Shown piece by piece: positions 38,174-48,125 of a stretch of 64,000 nt of DNA (the first letter of the stretch is position 1; every line of letters begins with the position of its first letter). The position numbers were made by a program, and so were the translations under genes. The notes under the pieces are model-generated. The model had not been told where the DNA came from, made no database searches, and saw nothing but the letters and a program-made list of their open reading frames with translations. The DNA comes from Candidatus Gullanella endobia (lineage in GTDB: Bacteria > Pseudomonadota > Gammaproteobacteria > Enterobacterales > Enterobacteriaceae): the NCBI RefSeq assembly GCF_900048035.1, contig NZ_LN999832.1, positions 62,001 through 126,000 on the forward strand, in the 5' to 3' direction.

Positions 38174-39459
38174 TTTTTGTATTATCTATTGAATGAATAA
38201 GAGTTAAATTTACTTGTATCACATTTTTTATTATTTAGGTTAAGTATCTCTATCAAGCATTGCTACATTTCGGAGTATATTACACGATTCAATTTAATGC
38301 GAAATTATAAAAAATACTTAGACCAATAAAAACCTTATTGAAGAGTTAAATTACTTTAACTAATCAAGTACCATTATAGCTAATAGCTATAATGGTTTAT
38401 AATCGAAGATAAAACACAACTAAGATATCTATGTTGAAATGATGTAGTTTAAAAAATAAGATATAGAATACTTATTAGATAACAGTAGTAATCCCAAACT
38501 ATGTTATTTTAAGCGTTATTTGATATAAAATTAGACAAAATTAGGTAAAATGAACTGCCAATTTATTTAAATACCAAAATATTTATAGTAATATTATCTA
38601 AGTTTATAAAAATTTTTCGTGCATTTTTAAATTAATCTGCTGTATCCTATAAAATAATCAGTACGGAAGTAGCTTAAAATTCTGAGATTTATAAAACACT
38701 ATTTTTCGATCACTTTTTTATATATAACAGTGCCACTACTATCTAGCAGTAGTTATAATATATTTCCTTTCATGTATAATAAGTGGTGAAATGTCAACTC
38801 AAGTTAAGCGCAGTAGATAATACAGATGATTTTAGTTTAGTTTTTTAACGAAATTTTCTAAAACGTCTATGTTTTAGATATCATACTGTTAGTAGTAATT
38901 AAAATAAAAACATAACTTATTAAGATCAAAAAATCATATAACGATAAAATTTCAAAATATTTCTGGTAATAAGCCTAGATTATCGTTGTACTGTTTTTTT
39001 ATAAATAACATAGATAATATTAATTAGTGATGATTTTCACTAGTCTATAAACAAAAAATTACTCAATACACAGTAGATAATATAGAAATTAAATTCTATC
39101 ATTGAATCTGTTAGATTTAACAAAATATGAAGTTAGACTATGCTATTTATTAAAGTAGAAAAATACATTCTATCACTTTATTAAATATATAATACGTTTA
39201 AACAGCGTTCGAGTTTTGAGAAGCTACATAAAGTAGTATTTTCGAGTATCGAATTACATAAATTAAATTAACATAGATAATTATAAAAATTGCTTTAAAT
39301 AAAAAGCTAAATAATTTTTACTTAATAGTACTTTTTAAAGTATTCTATTTTCGAATGCAATTCGAATAAATAAGAAAATCGGATAGCACGGAAAAAATAT
39401 AAATAAATTAATGAATTTTATCTAAAAATAAAACTTTTCCTAAAAAACAAGGTAGTTAA
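38174..39459. other. Gene-free region at the glnD position
   Basis: E. coli has glnD (2.7 kb) between map and dapD. Only 1.3 kb remains here and I could not identify any GlnD motif, so if glnD was here it is both shortened and heavily decayed. A 13-bp perfect palindrome lies at 38370-38396. Confidence 0.45.
38370..38396. repeat. 27-base near-perfect palindrome upstream of dapD relic
   Basis: ACCATTATAGCTA (38370-38382), one central A, then TAGCTATAATGGT (38384-38396). The arms are perfect over 13 bp. It lies about 200 bases upstream of the dead dapD start. Neither strand has a T-run behind it, so an operator or structural role is as likely as termination. Confidence 0.5.
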
Positions 39460-39490
39460 AAAATAAACCTATTTAATTATGGTTTATTTT
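39460..39490 (-). terminator. Intrinsic terminator of map
   Basis: Perfect 10-bp arms (AAAATAAACC at 39460-39469, GGTTTATTTT at 39481-39490) with an 11-base loop. Read on the minus strand the right side gives GGTTTATTTTTT, a good U-run. It begins 56 bases after the map stop. The stem has only two G:C pairs, so it is weak. Confidence 0.6.
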
Positions 39491-39545
39491 AAGACAAAGA
39501 ATTGATCATTCTCGGTATTCAACCAGTTTGATACTCTAAACTATG

Positions 39546-40340
39546 CTAGTTCAAGTGATGAATTACTGTCGGTAAGGTATCATCGGTGCGTAACGTCATG
39601 ATCTCACAGCCATCTTCAGTAACTAAAACCATATGTTCATATTGTGCAGATAAGCTACGATCTTTAGTTTTTACAGTCCAGCCATCTTTCATTATACGGA
39701 TATGGTAATCACCAGCATTTACCATTGGCTCAATAGTAAACACCATACCTGGTTTCAAAACTATACCGCCGTCGTCAGCGTCATAATGTAATACCCGAGG
39801 CTCTTCATGAAAATCTTCACCGATACCATGGCCACAATACTCCCGAACTACCGAAAAATTTTCTGATTCAACAAATTTTTGAATCGCTTTACCTAGCATT
39901 CGTAAACGAATGCCAGGCCTAATCATACGAATTGCTAGATATAGACTTTCTTTTGTTACCCGACATAATCGTTCGCCGAGGATGGTTGGTTTTCCAACAA
40001 TGAACATTTTTGATGTATCTCCATAGAAACCATTTTTGATAACTGCGACATCAATATTTAAAATATTACCTTCTTTAAGTTTTTTTTCATCATTTGGAAT
40101 GCCATGACATACAACATCATTGACTGAAATACATACTGATTTTGGGAAACCTTGATAACCAAGTGATGCAGAAACGGCTTGTTGTTTCTCTGTAATATAT
40201 TTATGACACAAACGGTCTAATTCGCCAGTACTAATGCCTGGTTTAATATAAGGTTCAATTATTTCTAGTACTCTAGCAGCTAACTGACCAGAAATACGCA
40301 TTTTTGCAATATCGTCTGCTGTTTTGATAGGAATAGCCAT
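39546..40340 (-). CDS. map: Methionine aminopeptidase
   Basis: The 264-residue product equals the E. coli enzyme in length. It removes N-terminal methionine from nascent proteins. All five metal ligands can be placed: two Asp in LNIDVAVIKNGFYGDTSKMF, His in CGHGIGEDFHEEP, Glu in FTIEPM and Glu in QYEHMVLV. The E. coli motif GIGRGFHEEP reads GIGEDFHEEP, two changes next to the active site. It is transcribed divergently from rpsB across a 325-base gap, as in E. coli. ATG at 40340 aligns with the family start. Confidence 0.98.
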   Translation of the reverse strand: MAIPIKTADDIAKMRISGQLAARVLEIIEPYIKPGISTGELDRLCHKYITEKQQAVSASLGYQGFPKSVCISVNDVVCHGIPNDEKKLKEGNILNIDVAVIKNGFYGDTSKMFIVGKPTILGERLCRVTKESLYLAIRMIRPGIRLRMLGKAIQKFVESENFSVVREYCGHGIGEDFHEEPRVLHYDADDGGIVLKPGMVFTIEPMVNAGDYHIRIMKDGWTVKTKDRSLSAQYEHMVLVTEDGCEIMTLRTDDTLPTVIHHLN

Positions 40341-40665
40341 TTTTAAAAATCCAAAGTCAAAAATGAGGTTAATAATAGTAAAAGCTAAACTAGCGAATTA
40401 AGCTAATGATATTGGTTTTACATAAGCTTAAGAAAATATTCAGTAGATTTGCTCATTATTTATGTTTATGATATAAAGGGTATTGAATGGGTAATAATAC
40501 TTTTTAATTAGCACATCAATTGCTAAAGAAAAATTAAACCATACTACTAAATATTATTAAATAACATGTATCAGTATATGTGATGCGGTGATTTTCTGCA
40601 AGATTTAAGATACTAAATAAGATATATAAAAGCGTTATTACAATATATAGACATAGAGGTTTATC
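40341..40665. promoter_or_regulatory. Divergent promoter region between map and rpsB
   Basis: The 325-base gap between the divergent starts must hold promoters for both directions and the rpsB leader. In E. coli the rpsB leader is the target of S2 autoregulation. I see the rpsB ribosome binding site AGAGG just before 40666, but no convincing -35/-10 pairs that stand out from the AT-rich background. Confidence 0.4.
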
Positions 40666-41391
40666 ATGACAACTGTTTCTATGCGTGACATGCTCCAAGC
40701 TGGCGTGCATTTTGGTCACCAGACTCGTTACTGGAATCCAAAAATGAAACCATTCATCTTCGGTACTCGTAATAAAGTTCATATTATTAATCTAGAAAAA
40801 ACTGTACCCTTATTTTACTATGCCTTAACCGAGATAAAAAAAATTGCTTCACGTAAAGGTAAAATCTTATTTGTTGGAACAAAGCGCGCTGCAAGCGAAG
40901 TAGTAAAAGAAGCAGCTATCAGCTGCAATCAGTTCTTCGTTAACCATCGCTGGTTAGGTGGTATGTTAACCAACTGGAAAACAGTTCGTCAGTCAATCAA
41001 ACGCTTAAAAGACTTAGAAAGTCAATCTCATGATGGTACATTTGAGAAACTAACCAAGAAAGAAGTACTGATTCGTACTCGTGAACTGGACAAGTTAGAA
41101 AATAGCCTAGGTGGTATCAAGGATATGGGTGGTTTGCCGGACGCTTTATTTGTTATCGATGCTGAATATGAACACATTGCTATTAATGAAGCCAATAATC
41201 TTGGTATTCCAGTTTTTGCTATTGTTGATACTAACTCTAATCCGGATAATGTAGATTTTGTTATTCCAGGTAATGACGATGCTATTCGTGCAATTAATCT
41301 GTATTTAACTGCTGTTGCTAATACCGTGCGTGAAGGTTGTTCTCAGGATTTATTAGAAAGGATTGAAGAGAGTTTCATAGAGTCTGAATAA
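40666..41391 (+). CDS. rpsB: 30S ribosomal protein S2
   Basis: The 241-residue product matches E. coli S2 in length. S2 binds at the 30S head-body junction and is needed for S1 binding. Signatures are [35 protein letters not shown], and [12 protein letters not shown] near residue 160. [17 protein letters not shown] and [11 protein letters not shown] follow. It is the first gene of an rpsB-tsf unit, as in E. coli. The 109-base gap to tsf contains a two-part hairpin. Confidence 0.98.
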   Translation: MTTVSMRDMLQAGVHFGHQTRYWNPKMKPFIFGTRNKVHIINLEKTVPLFYYALTEIKKIASRKGKILFVGTKRAASEVVKEAAISCNQFFVNHRWLGGMLTNWKTVRQSIKRLKDLESQSHDGTFEKLTKKEVLIRTRELDKLENSLGGIKDMGGLPDALFVIDAEYEHIAINEANNLGIPVFAIVDTNSNPDNVDFVIPGNDDAIRAINLYLTAVANTVREGCSQDLLERIEESFIESE

Positions 41392-41434
41392 TAAGGTATA
41401 ATTCTAAGAACTGTTATTAACTAAATTTTAAATA

Positions 41435-41480
41435 TGTTGGTTAGAGAGTCTATTATTTAGCTTTTTATCTCTTTCCAACA
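41435..41480 (+). promoter_or_regulatory. Intercistronic hairpin between rpsB and tsf
   Basis: TGTTGG (41435-41440) can pair with CCAACA (41475-41480), with an inner GAGA/TCTC helix. A partial terminator sits between these genes in E. coli. Here the T-run lies inside the loop rather than after the stem, so attenuation is uncertain; it might instead shape tsf translation or mRNA processing. Confidence 0.35.
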
Positions 41481-41500
41481 CAGAATGATAAGGAAAAATA

Positions 41501-42325
41501 ATGGCTGATATTACTACTGCTCTAGTTAAAGAATTGCGTGGACGTACTGGTGCAGGTATAATGGAATGCAAAAAAGCGCTTATTGAAGCTAAAAGTGATC
41601 TTGAACTAGCTATCGATAATATGCGTAAATTTGGTCAGGTAAAAGCTATTAAAAAAGCGAATCGTATCACAGCAGAAGGTATCGTTTCAATTAAAATTGC
41701 TCAAAATAAAAAATATGGTATTATTACAGAACTAAATTGTGAAACAGATTTTGTTGCTAATAATAGTGACTTTAAGGCGTTTAGTGATGAGATTATCACT
41801 ACTGCTCTAAATAAGCACATCATTAACATCGAAACCCTTCGATCTAAATTTGAAGAACAGCGTGCTGCACTAGTAGCTAAAATTGGCGAAAATATCAATA
41901 TCCGTCGATTAGGCTTTCTAACAGGAGATATGATCGGTTCTTATTTACACGGCATGCGAATTGGTGTCATAGTTTCTACTACCAACACCGAAAATGAACT
42001 TATAAAACACATCGCTATGCATATAGCAGCTAGAAAACCGGAATATATCAATAAAAATGATGTTCCAGCAGACGTTATTGCTCGCGAACATAAAATTCAA
42101 CTCGATATTGCCATGTTATCTGGCAAATCACGTGAAATTGCCGAGAAAATAGTTGAAGGTCGTATGAATAAGTTTATTAACGAAATTTCTTTAATTGGAC
42201 AGCAATTTATAATGGATCCAAGCAATACTATTGGTCATATTCTAGAAAAACAAAATGCTAAAATTAAAAACTTCATCCGTTTTGAAGTAGGCGAAGAGTT
42301 AAAAAGTTCAAAGTCGATTTCATAA
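41501..42325 (+). CDS. tsf: Elongation factor Ts
   Basis: The 274-residue product is nine residues shorter than E. coli EF-Ts. It exchanges GDP for GTP on EF-Tu. The N-terminal UBA-like module reads [20 protein letters not shown]. The core contact with EF-Tu is present as [15 protein letters not shown] (TDF motif). [20 protein letters not shown] and the coiled-coil region around [20 protein letters not shown] are present, and the protein ends with [12 protein letters not shown]. An AAGGA precedes the ATG. Slight losses are confined to the second half. Confidence 0.97.
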   Translation: MADITTALVKELRGRTGAGIMECKKALIEAKSDLELAIDNMRKFGQVKAIKKANRITAEGIVSIKIAQNKKYGIITELNCETDFVANNSDFKAFSDEIITTALNKHIINIETLRSKFEEQRAALVAKIGENINIRRLGFLTGDMIGSYLHGMRIGVIVSTTNTENELIKHIAMHIAARKPEYINKNDVPADVIAREHKIQLDIAMLSGKSREIAEKIVEGRMNKFINEISLIGQQFIMDPSNTIGHILEKQNAKIKNFIRFEVGEELKSSKSIS

Positions 42326-42451
42326 AAGAGAAGCAGTTGCAATATGCAAGTAATCTTAATTTTAAATTAAACGCAAGCAATCTACTTAGTAAAATATTAT
42401 TAAATAGAACAACAGATAGCCGTACCCTATACTCATCATCTGGATGCGATA

Positions 42452-43222
42452 ATGGTTCGATTTAATCCTATAAAATTCCTTCAAAGAAAAAATGAAATAG
42501 CAATTAATACAAAACCTATTTACCAGCGTATTCTGCTTAAATTGAGCGGTGAAATCTTACAAGGAAATAAAGGTTTTGGTATTGATATTAGTGTTTTAAA
42601 TCGAATAGCTAAAGAAATAAAAATACTTGTAGATTTGGGTATTCAAGTAGGTGTACTTATCGGTGGCGGTAACTTATTTCGTGGTTCGGAGTTGGCAAAA
42701 GCTGGCATAAATCGTGTGATAGGAGATCATATGGGAATGCTGGCAACTGTAATGAATGGTTTAGCAATGCGTGATATATTACATCGCGATTATGTTAATG
42801 TTCACCTTATATCGGCCATTCAGATTAACGGTATTTGTGATAATTATAACTGGACTAAAGTTGTCAGTTTATTACGTCATAACCATGTCGTAATTTTCGC
42901 TGCTGGTACAGGAAATCCCTTCTTTACGACCGATTCTGCTGCTTGTTTACGTGGTATTGAAATCAAAGCTGAAGCCGTACTAAAAGCGACAAAAGTAGAC
43001 GGTGTCTTTTCCGCTGATCCGCTAAAATATCCGAACGCTATACTTTACGATCAATTAAGCTATGATGACGTACTAAAGAAAGAGTTAAAAGTTATGGATC
43101 TAGCTGCTTTTATTTTAGCACGAGATCACCATTTACCGATACATGTGTTTAATATAAACAAGCCTGGTATATTACGGCGAGTAGTTGTTGGTAATAAAGA
43201 AGGAACTTTGATTACTAAGTGA
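42452..43222 (+). CDS. pyrH: Uridylate kinase (UMP kinase)
   Basis: The product phosphorylates UMP to UDP for nucleotide and envelope sugar synthesis. Motifs of the amino-acid kinase fold are intact: [46 protein letters not shown] and [13 protein letters not shown]. From the first ATG (42452) it has 256 residues, 15 more than E. coli. The codon that aligns with the E. coli ATG is ATA at 42497-42499 (ATA GCA ATT AAT ACA AAA). The true start is thus either the upstream ATG, with only a weak GGAT ahead, or a non-standard codon. The catalytic part is unaffected. Confidence 0.95.
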   Translation: MVRFNPIKFLQRKNEIAINTKPIYQRILLKLSGEILQGNKGFGIDISVLNRIAKEIKILVDLGIQVGVLIGGGNLFRGSELAKAGINRVIGDHMGMLATVMNGLAMRDILHRDYVNVHLISAIQINGICDNYNWTKVVSLLRHNHVVIFAAGTGNPFFTTDSAACLRGIEIKAEAVLKATKVDGVFSADPLKYPNAILYDQLSYDDVLKKELKVMDLAAFILARDHHLPIHVFNINKPGILRRVVVGNKEGTLITK

Positions 43223-43292
43223 TATATAATAGAGCTAATTTTAACCAATTATCATAGTCTACTTGGATGACTAAATCGCAGGGATTAATAGC

Positions 43293-43850
43293 ATGATTAA
43301 CGAAATCCGTAAGTATGCCGAAATTCGCATGGAAAAATGCGTTGATACGTTCAAAAATTATATTAGCAAAATCCGTACAGGCCGCGCTTCCCCAAATCTG
43401 CTTGATAGTATTCAGATTGACTATTACGGTCAGATAACACCGCTACGCCAGCTTGCTAATATTATTGTCGAGGATTCTCGTACTTTGGCTATTACTGTCT
43501 TTGACCGTATGTTAATACCAGCGATAGAAAAAACTATTATGGCCTCCGATTTAGGACTTAATCCTTCTTCTGCTGGTGCGGTCATTCGTGTACCGTTGCC
43601 ACCTTTGACTGAAGAACGTCGACGTGAATTAATAAAAGTAGTACGCACTGAAGCCGAGCAGAGTAAGATTTTAATTAGAAATGTACGACGTGACGCAAAT
43701 GATAAAGTAAAATCTTTATTAAAAGATAAAATTATTGGCGGAGATGAAGATCATCGTTATCAAGATGAGATCCAGAAACTAACTAATGTCTGGATAAAAA
43801 AAATTGATAACATTTTAGAAAAAAAAGAAATAGAATTAATGGAGATTTAA
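43293..43850 (+). CDS. frr: Ribosome recycling factor
   Basis: The 185-residue product equals E. coli RRF in length. With EF-G it splits post-termination ribosomes. The three-helix bundle is recognisable from [17 protein letters not shown] near the N-terminus. The hinge and beta domain follow ([54 protein letters not shown]), then [13 protein letters not shown]. No gaps were seen. It ends the rpsB-tsf-pyrH-frr cluster, and the dxr relic begins within about 12 bases of its stop. Confidence 0.98.
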   Translation: MINEIRKYAEIRMEKCVDTFKNYISKIRTGRASPNLLDSIQIDYYGQITPLRQLANIIVEDSRTLAITVFDRMLIPAIEKTIMASDLGLNPSSAGAVIRVPLPPLTEERRRELIKVVRTEAEQSKILIRNVRRDANDKVKSLLKDKIIGGDEDHRYQDEIQKLTNVWIKKIDNILEKKEIELMEI

Positions 43851-43861
43851 TTTCTAGAGGA

Positions 43862-45080
43862 ATAAAAGTACCATACTAGATTCTTAATATTATTAAACTT
43901 TTAGTATAAAATATTTAAAAGTTACTATAATTTAGTATAACTATTATTTTAAACTAGATAATATCTTTGTATTATTACATAAAGATATAAAGTAATTTTA
44001 TACAGTGTTTAATAATACTAGATAGTAATAACCATATTAAAGGCTATTACGCTAATAATGATAGCAGTCGTTAACATTACCTTAACGACAGGGTGCTATT
44101 TAGCTTTCTATTTTTATCTGTTCTTATAAGTTGAATGAAATTAGTAAAAATTAATGCTTAAGATTAATCTTTACTATAATGATTATGCCAGGCTATTTGA
44201 ATTATGAGCTATCAACAGTAGATATGGCAATGATTAATATCAGCATATTATTGGGTTTATTAAGATTCTACAACAATATATACCAGAAAGTAGATTCTTT
44301 ACTAACTCTTAAAAACCATTTTGTTTATAGCTAGTTACTTTATAAATAAAGCATATTCTATCATATCTGGCTATTATCCACTTAATAGTAACCATAATAT
44401 ACTTTTAGTATTTTTATGAATTATTTTAACATTAATGGTTTCTATATAACATATATGTTACGCTTACATTTACTGATTTTAATTACTTCTTTTATTAGAC
44501 GCTGTTCTAGTTTTGGTAATACCAGAGTAGTTTTATTCGAACTCTAATTAGTCGATGACTGCAATATTTTAATGTATTCAGCTATACTACTTTAGTGTTT
44601 GTTCTAAAATATATTACAATAATAATATTATAATAACAAAATTATAATTCTGCAGTATGTGGATATCTATCACTTATACAATCATATATCTTAAACGAAT
44701 TTTATTCAGATTTATGCACTAAATTTTATACCTCGTTACATTGAAATTTGTATAATTAAACTTCGTATCCTATCCTTACTAAAAACTAACCGTTTATGCC
44801 AGTTAGTGTAGTTAGATATAGATTAAGAAGAAAACGATTAATATTTTAATAGAGTAACGATAGTGATATTTTATAAGTTGATATTTATTTTACTGATATC
44901 ACCATTATGAATAGGTAATCATTAGAATGAATTAATCTAATTGAGTTAAGTAATATAAAATGCTAACCATTAATAGCAAATATAAAAATTAAGCTAACAG
45001 AAGATTTTTATTTACTAAGTAAATAAATGATACAATCTTTTTTATCCAATTAATAAATACCAGCTGAATATAATCAGTTA
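43862..45080 (+). pseudogene. dxr: dxr pseudogene (1-deoxy-D-xylulose-5-phosphate reductoisomerase)
   Basis: The interval has the length of dxr (about 1.2 kb) and its E. coli position between frr and uppS. Near 44220 a frame reads VDMAMINISILLGLLRFYNN, then IYQKVDSLLTLKNHFVYS. This aligns without gaps to E. coli [20 protein letters not shown] and IRAGKTILLANKESLVTC. The following piece, LLYK to YTF, aligns to LFMDAVKQ through NAIF. The N-terminus shows STILDS (from LTILGS) after an ATA where ATG would be (43862). A C-terminal piece RRFLFTK resembles QQIRFTD. There are many stops. The first dedicated step of MEP isoprenoid synthesis is lost at this locus. Confidence 0.75.
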
Positions 45081-45169
45081 CAGACTGTGTGTATATACGG
45101 TTTTATATATTTGAAACTCTATTTTTCAGTAAGACTGTGTTATTTTCAGTTAGGAAATACATAAACGCG

Positions 45170-45931
45170 ATGTTATCTGAAAATCAGCAAGAAATAAAAA
45201 CATCGTCTCCCTGTTTACCAGGCCATGTAGCCATCATTATGGATGGAAATGGCCGCTGGGCTAGAAATCGGGGTAAATTACGTATCTTTGGTCACCAAGC
45301 TGGAATTAAGTCAGTCAGACGTGCGGTAAGTTTTGCTATTAACCACCATTTAAGTGCATTAACACTATATGCGTTCAGTAGCGAAAACTGGAACCGATCC
45401 AGACAAGAAGTTTCTGCGTTAATGGAACTATTTATTCGAGCACTAAATAGTGAATTGAAAAGTCTTCACAAATATGATATCCGATTATGCGTTATTGGCG
45501 ATATTTCACGTTTTAGTATGCAATTACAAGAACAAATCTACCGCTCTGAAAAATTGACGCGTAATAATAAAGGATTAACCCTTAATATTGCAGCAAATTA
45601 TGGTGGACGTTGGGATATTATTCAAGGAGTACGACAAATCGCTATACAGATAAAAGAAGATATCTTACATCCTGACCAAATAGATGAAGATACTTTTTGT
45701 CAGGTAGTTTGTATGAATGAACTAGCTCCGGTAGATCTTGTTATTCGCACTGGAGGAGAACATCGTATTAGTAATTTCTTACTATGGCAAATTGCTTATG
45801 CAGAGTTATTTTTTACCGATGTGTTATGGCCAGATTTTAACAATGTTGTTTTTGAAAGTGCGCTGAATGCATTTTCTCAACGTAAACGGCGCTTTGGTGG
45901 AACACCATCTAATGATACCTCTATATTCTAG
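45170..45931 (+). CDS. uppS: Undecaprenyl diphosphate synthase
   Basis: The 253-residue product, from the ATG at 45170, equals E. coli UppS (IspU). It condenses eight IPP units onto FPP to make the lipid carrier for peptidoglycan and O-antigen. Motifs are HVAIIMDGNGRWARNRGK with the catalytic Asp, LYAFSSENWNR, LNIAANYGGRWDII, and the C-terminal RTGGEHRISNFLLWQ, ELFFTDVLWPDF. The frame is open upstream to 45089, but the 27 extra residues match nothing, and AGGAAA at 45152-45157 supports 45170. Its IPP and FPP source is unclear because dxr is dead. Confidence 0.97.
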   Translation: MLSENQQEIKTSSPCLPGHVAIIMDGNGRWARNRGKLRIFGHQAGIKSVRRAVSFAINHHLSALTLYAFSSENWNRSRQEVSALMELFIRALNSELKSLHKYDIRLCVIGDISRFSMQLQEQIYRSEKLTRNNKGLTLNIAANYGGRWDIIQGVRQIAIQIKEDILHPDQIDEDTFCQVVCMNELAPVDLVIRTGGEHRISNFLLWQIAYAELFFTDVLWPDFNNVVFESALNAFSQRKRRFGGTPSNDTSIF

Positions 45932-45943
45932 GGAGATTTTTTT

Positions 45944-46801
45944 CTGAAGTATCGTCTAATTACTGCGTTTATCTTAATACCTATTGTTATTAGTGTACTG
46001 TTTTTACTACCCCCAATAGGTTTTACTTTTTTTACTTTTATGGTATGTATTCTCAGCGCATGGGAATGGGGAAAACTTGCAGAACTAAATTCAAACAAGC
46101 AGCGCATTTGGTTCGCTATTCTATGTAGTTTATTACTAATACTAATAATGCTTAGTATACCAAGCTACCAGCCTTTTATAACTATCTGGAAAATAAAATA
46201 TATCCTATTAATCTCTTTAATTTGGTGGTTAGTAGCACTGTTATTAGTATTGTTCTATCCTCGTTCTGCTATGCTATGGCATAAATCTAAGCTACTTCTA
46301 TTAGTATTTGGTATTCTTACTATTCTTCCTTTCTTCTGTGGGATGTTGGCATTGCGTCAGTATCATTATACTATCAATCACTTCACTGGCTCTTGGTGGA
46401 TATTGTATATTATGGTACAAGTTTGGAGTTCAGATTCAGGCGCTTACATATTCGGTCATACACTGGGTCGATATAAGCTGGCTCCAAAAGTATCTCCCAG
46501 TAAAACCTGGGAAGGATTTATAGGAGGATTTATTACCTCTATAGTTATTTCCTGGTTTTTTATTAAATATGCACCACTTGAAACCACACCTCGTAAATTA
46601 TTGGTATGTTCGATTATGACGACGCTGATATCAGTGTTAGGAGATTTAACTGAAAGTATGTTTAAACGAGAAGCTGGTATCAAGGATAGTGGTTATTTAA
46701 TTCCAGGTCATGGGGGTATTTTAGATCGTATAGATAGCCTAACTGCCGTAGTGCCAATATTTGCTTGTATGATGTTACTGCCTATCTTTAATATTATCTA
46801 A
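45944..46801 (+). CDS. cdsA: Phosphatidate cytidylyltransferase (CDP-diglyceride synthase)
   Basis: The 285-residue membrane protein makes CDP-diacylglycerol for all phospholipids. The signature LGDLTESMFKREAGIKDSG, then PGHGGILDRIDSL, is intact, as is KVSPSKTWEGFIGG. About eight hydrophobic segments are visible. The first ATG in frame is 46040, but homology to E. coli CdsA (LKYRLISAFVLIP) starts 32 codons earlier at LKYRLITAFILIP. There the only usable codon is CTG (45944), eight bases after a strong AGGGAG (45930-45935) that overlaps the uppS stop. In E. coli the start is, as I recall, TTG followed by CTG; here the TTG position reads TTT. I therefore annotate a CTG start. Confidence 0.9.
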   Translation: MKYRLITAFILIPIVISVLFLLPPIGFTFFTFMVCILSAWEWGKLAELNSNKQRIWFAILCSLLLILIMLSIPSYQPFITIWKIKYILLISLIWWLVALLLVLFYPRSAMLWHKSKLLLLVFGILTILPFFCGMLALRQYHYTINHFTGSWWILYIMVQVWSSDSGAYIFGHTLGRYKLAPKVSPSKTWEGFIGGFITSIVISWFFIKYAPLETTPRKLLVCSIMTTLISVLGDLTESMFKREAGIKDSGYLIPGHGGILDRIDSLTAVVPIFACMMLLPIFNII

Positions 46802-46832
46802 TCAAATCATAATTAGGAATACTGATATAGTT

Positions 46833-48093
46833 ATACTGTTTTTATGGTTTTAATCGTATTTATTGCAATATTAAGTATTTTATTATAATGCACAAATTTA
46901 GTTATTCCTTCTAACTCGACTTTATAGCATTATAATAGAATTTTTAAATAAGTTTCGAACACATATTGTGGAACTAATACAATAAATCAATAATATATGA
47001 TTGTATTATCCTCTGGAATCTATATTAGAATACTTAATAAACAATAGATATCATTATACTTGAAAAATAAATTGAGAAATTCAACCACAAAACCGTCTAA
47101 AATAATATTGTAATCATTACTACTAGATCTATATTTAATTTTTTCTATTTTTTTAACTAGATTTCTTATTGGTATATCACGAGCTATCGACTAGCAATCA
47201 GCTAACACTCTCCTATTTTATCACAGTATAAGATAAAGATGTATTTGTAATATAGAAATTGAATTAGTTGATAGCATTGAAATATCTGATTAACGTTTTT
47301 CTTCTATATTTGATAGGCTGATATAAATAAGCAAAATATGATCATTGTATAAAGTATTATCTTATTAGATTAGTACATTGATCTAAAGTTTTACTGAATT
47401 TAATTAAGATTAATATTGATAAAAGATAATTTTTTAAATCAATGATAAAAACGTTAAAATATATGATTAATTAATCACTATACACAGCATGTGCAGTTCT
47501 TTTAATTCGAATATACGATAATTCTGGATAATTTCATTTAAAAATTAAAGATTAAAATTTATCGCTAAGGTTAAAACAAAGACATCACTTTAAAATTTAG
47601 TAGTAAATTAGCTAACAACCAGAATAGGAATTTATTTTTTTATTTTATCGAAGACAATCCAACTGTCATCAGGGAATAAAATATTTATTAGCATAATTCC
47701 TATCAGGACTTATTTAGGTCAACCAAAAATTTGGTAACTAATGCTACTGATGATACGCATGTTAATGCAAATTAATAATTTAGATATTAATCTAAATAAT
47801 CTTAGTAGGTCGATTTCCATCGCTTATAGCTTATAGTATAGGAATATCACTGAAATATGATTATTTATTAATAAATATTAGGAAATAATCAGTTTTAATT
47901 TCAATATTATCAATTCGTTCTCTTTTCTAGTTTTAGATAATGACCATTTACTCTTCCTTGTGATAAAAATTTAAGGTAGAGCTTGTATTAATGTTTGAAT
48001 AAGTGCATGACTTTAATTGCTGTATCAGCTTGATACTTACTAAAATTGTTAATAGGTCTAGCTTTTCAATGATTTCTTCAGGTTATAATAGCC
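46833..48093 (+). pseudogene. rseP: rseP pseudogene (site-2 protease)
   Basis: The gap between cdsA and bamA (1.3 kb) has the size and position of E. coli rseP. The N-terminus reads as ATA CTG TTT TTA TGG (M-L-S-F-L-W with ATG changed to ATA). The active-site motif VHEFGHF is seen as MHKFSYS, with the zinc-ligand glutamate lost. NF, stop, ISFE follows where RFSIGFG stood. The C-terminus near 48050 reads YLLKLLIGLAFQ, matching ILLVLLMGLALFND, and ISLILTKIVN. Many stops and frame changes occur. RseP cleaves RseA to release sigma-E, so this envelope stress route is lost. Confidence 0.75.
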
Positions 48094-48125
48094 TGAGATT
48101 ATGTTAGGAAAAACGCACAACTACG

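Noticed and set aside
45089-45169. 27-residue N-terminal extension of uppS
   Set aside because: No homology, no ribosome binding site; the ATG at 45170 aligns with the family and has AGGAAA upstream.
46040-46801. cdsA starting at the first ATG (253 residues)
   Set aside because: Homology to CdsA, including the first membrane segment, continues 32 codons upstream to a CTG with a strong ribosome binding site.
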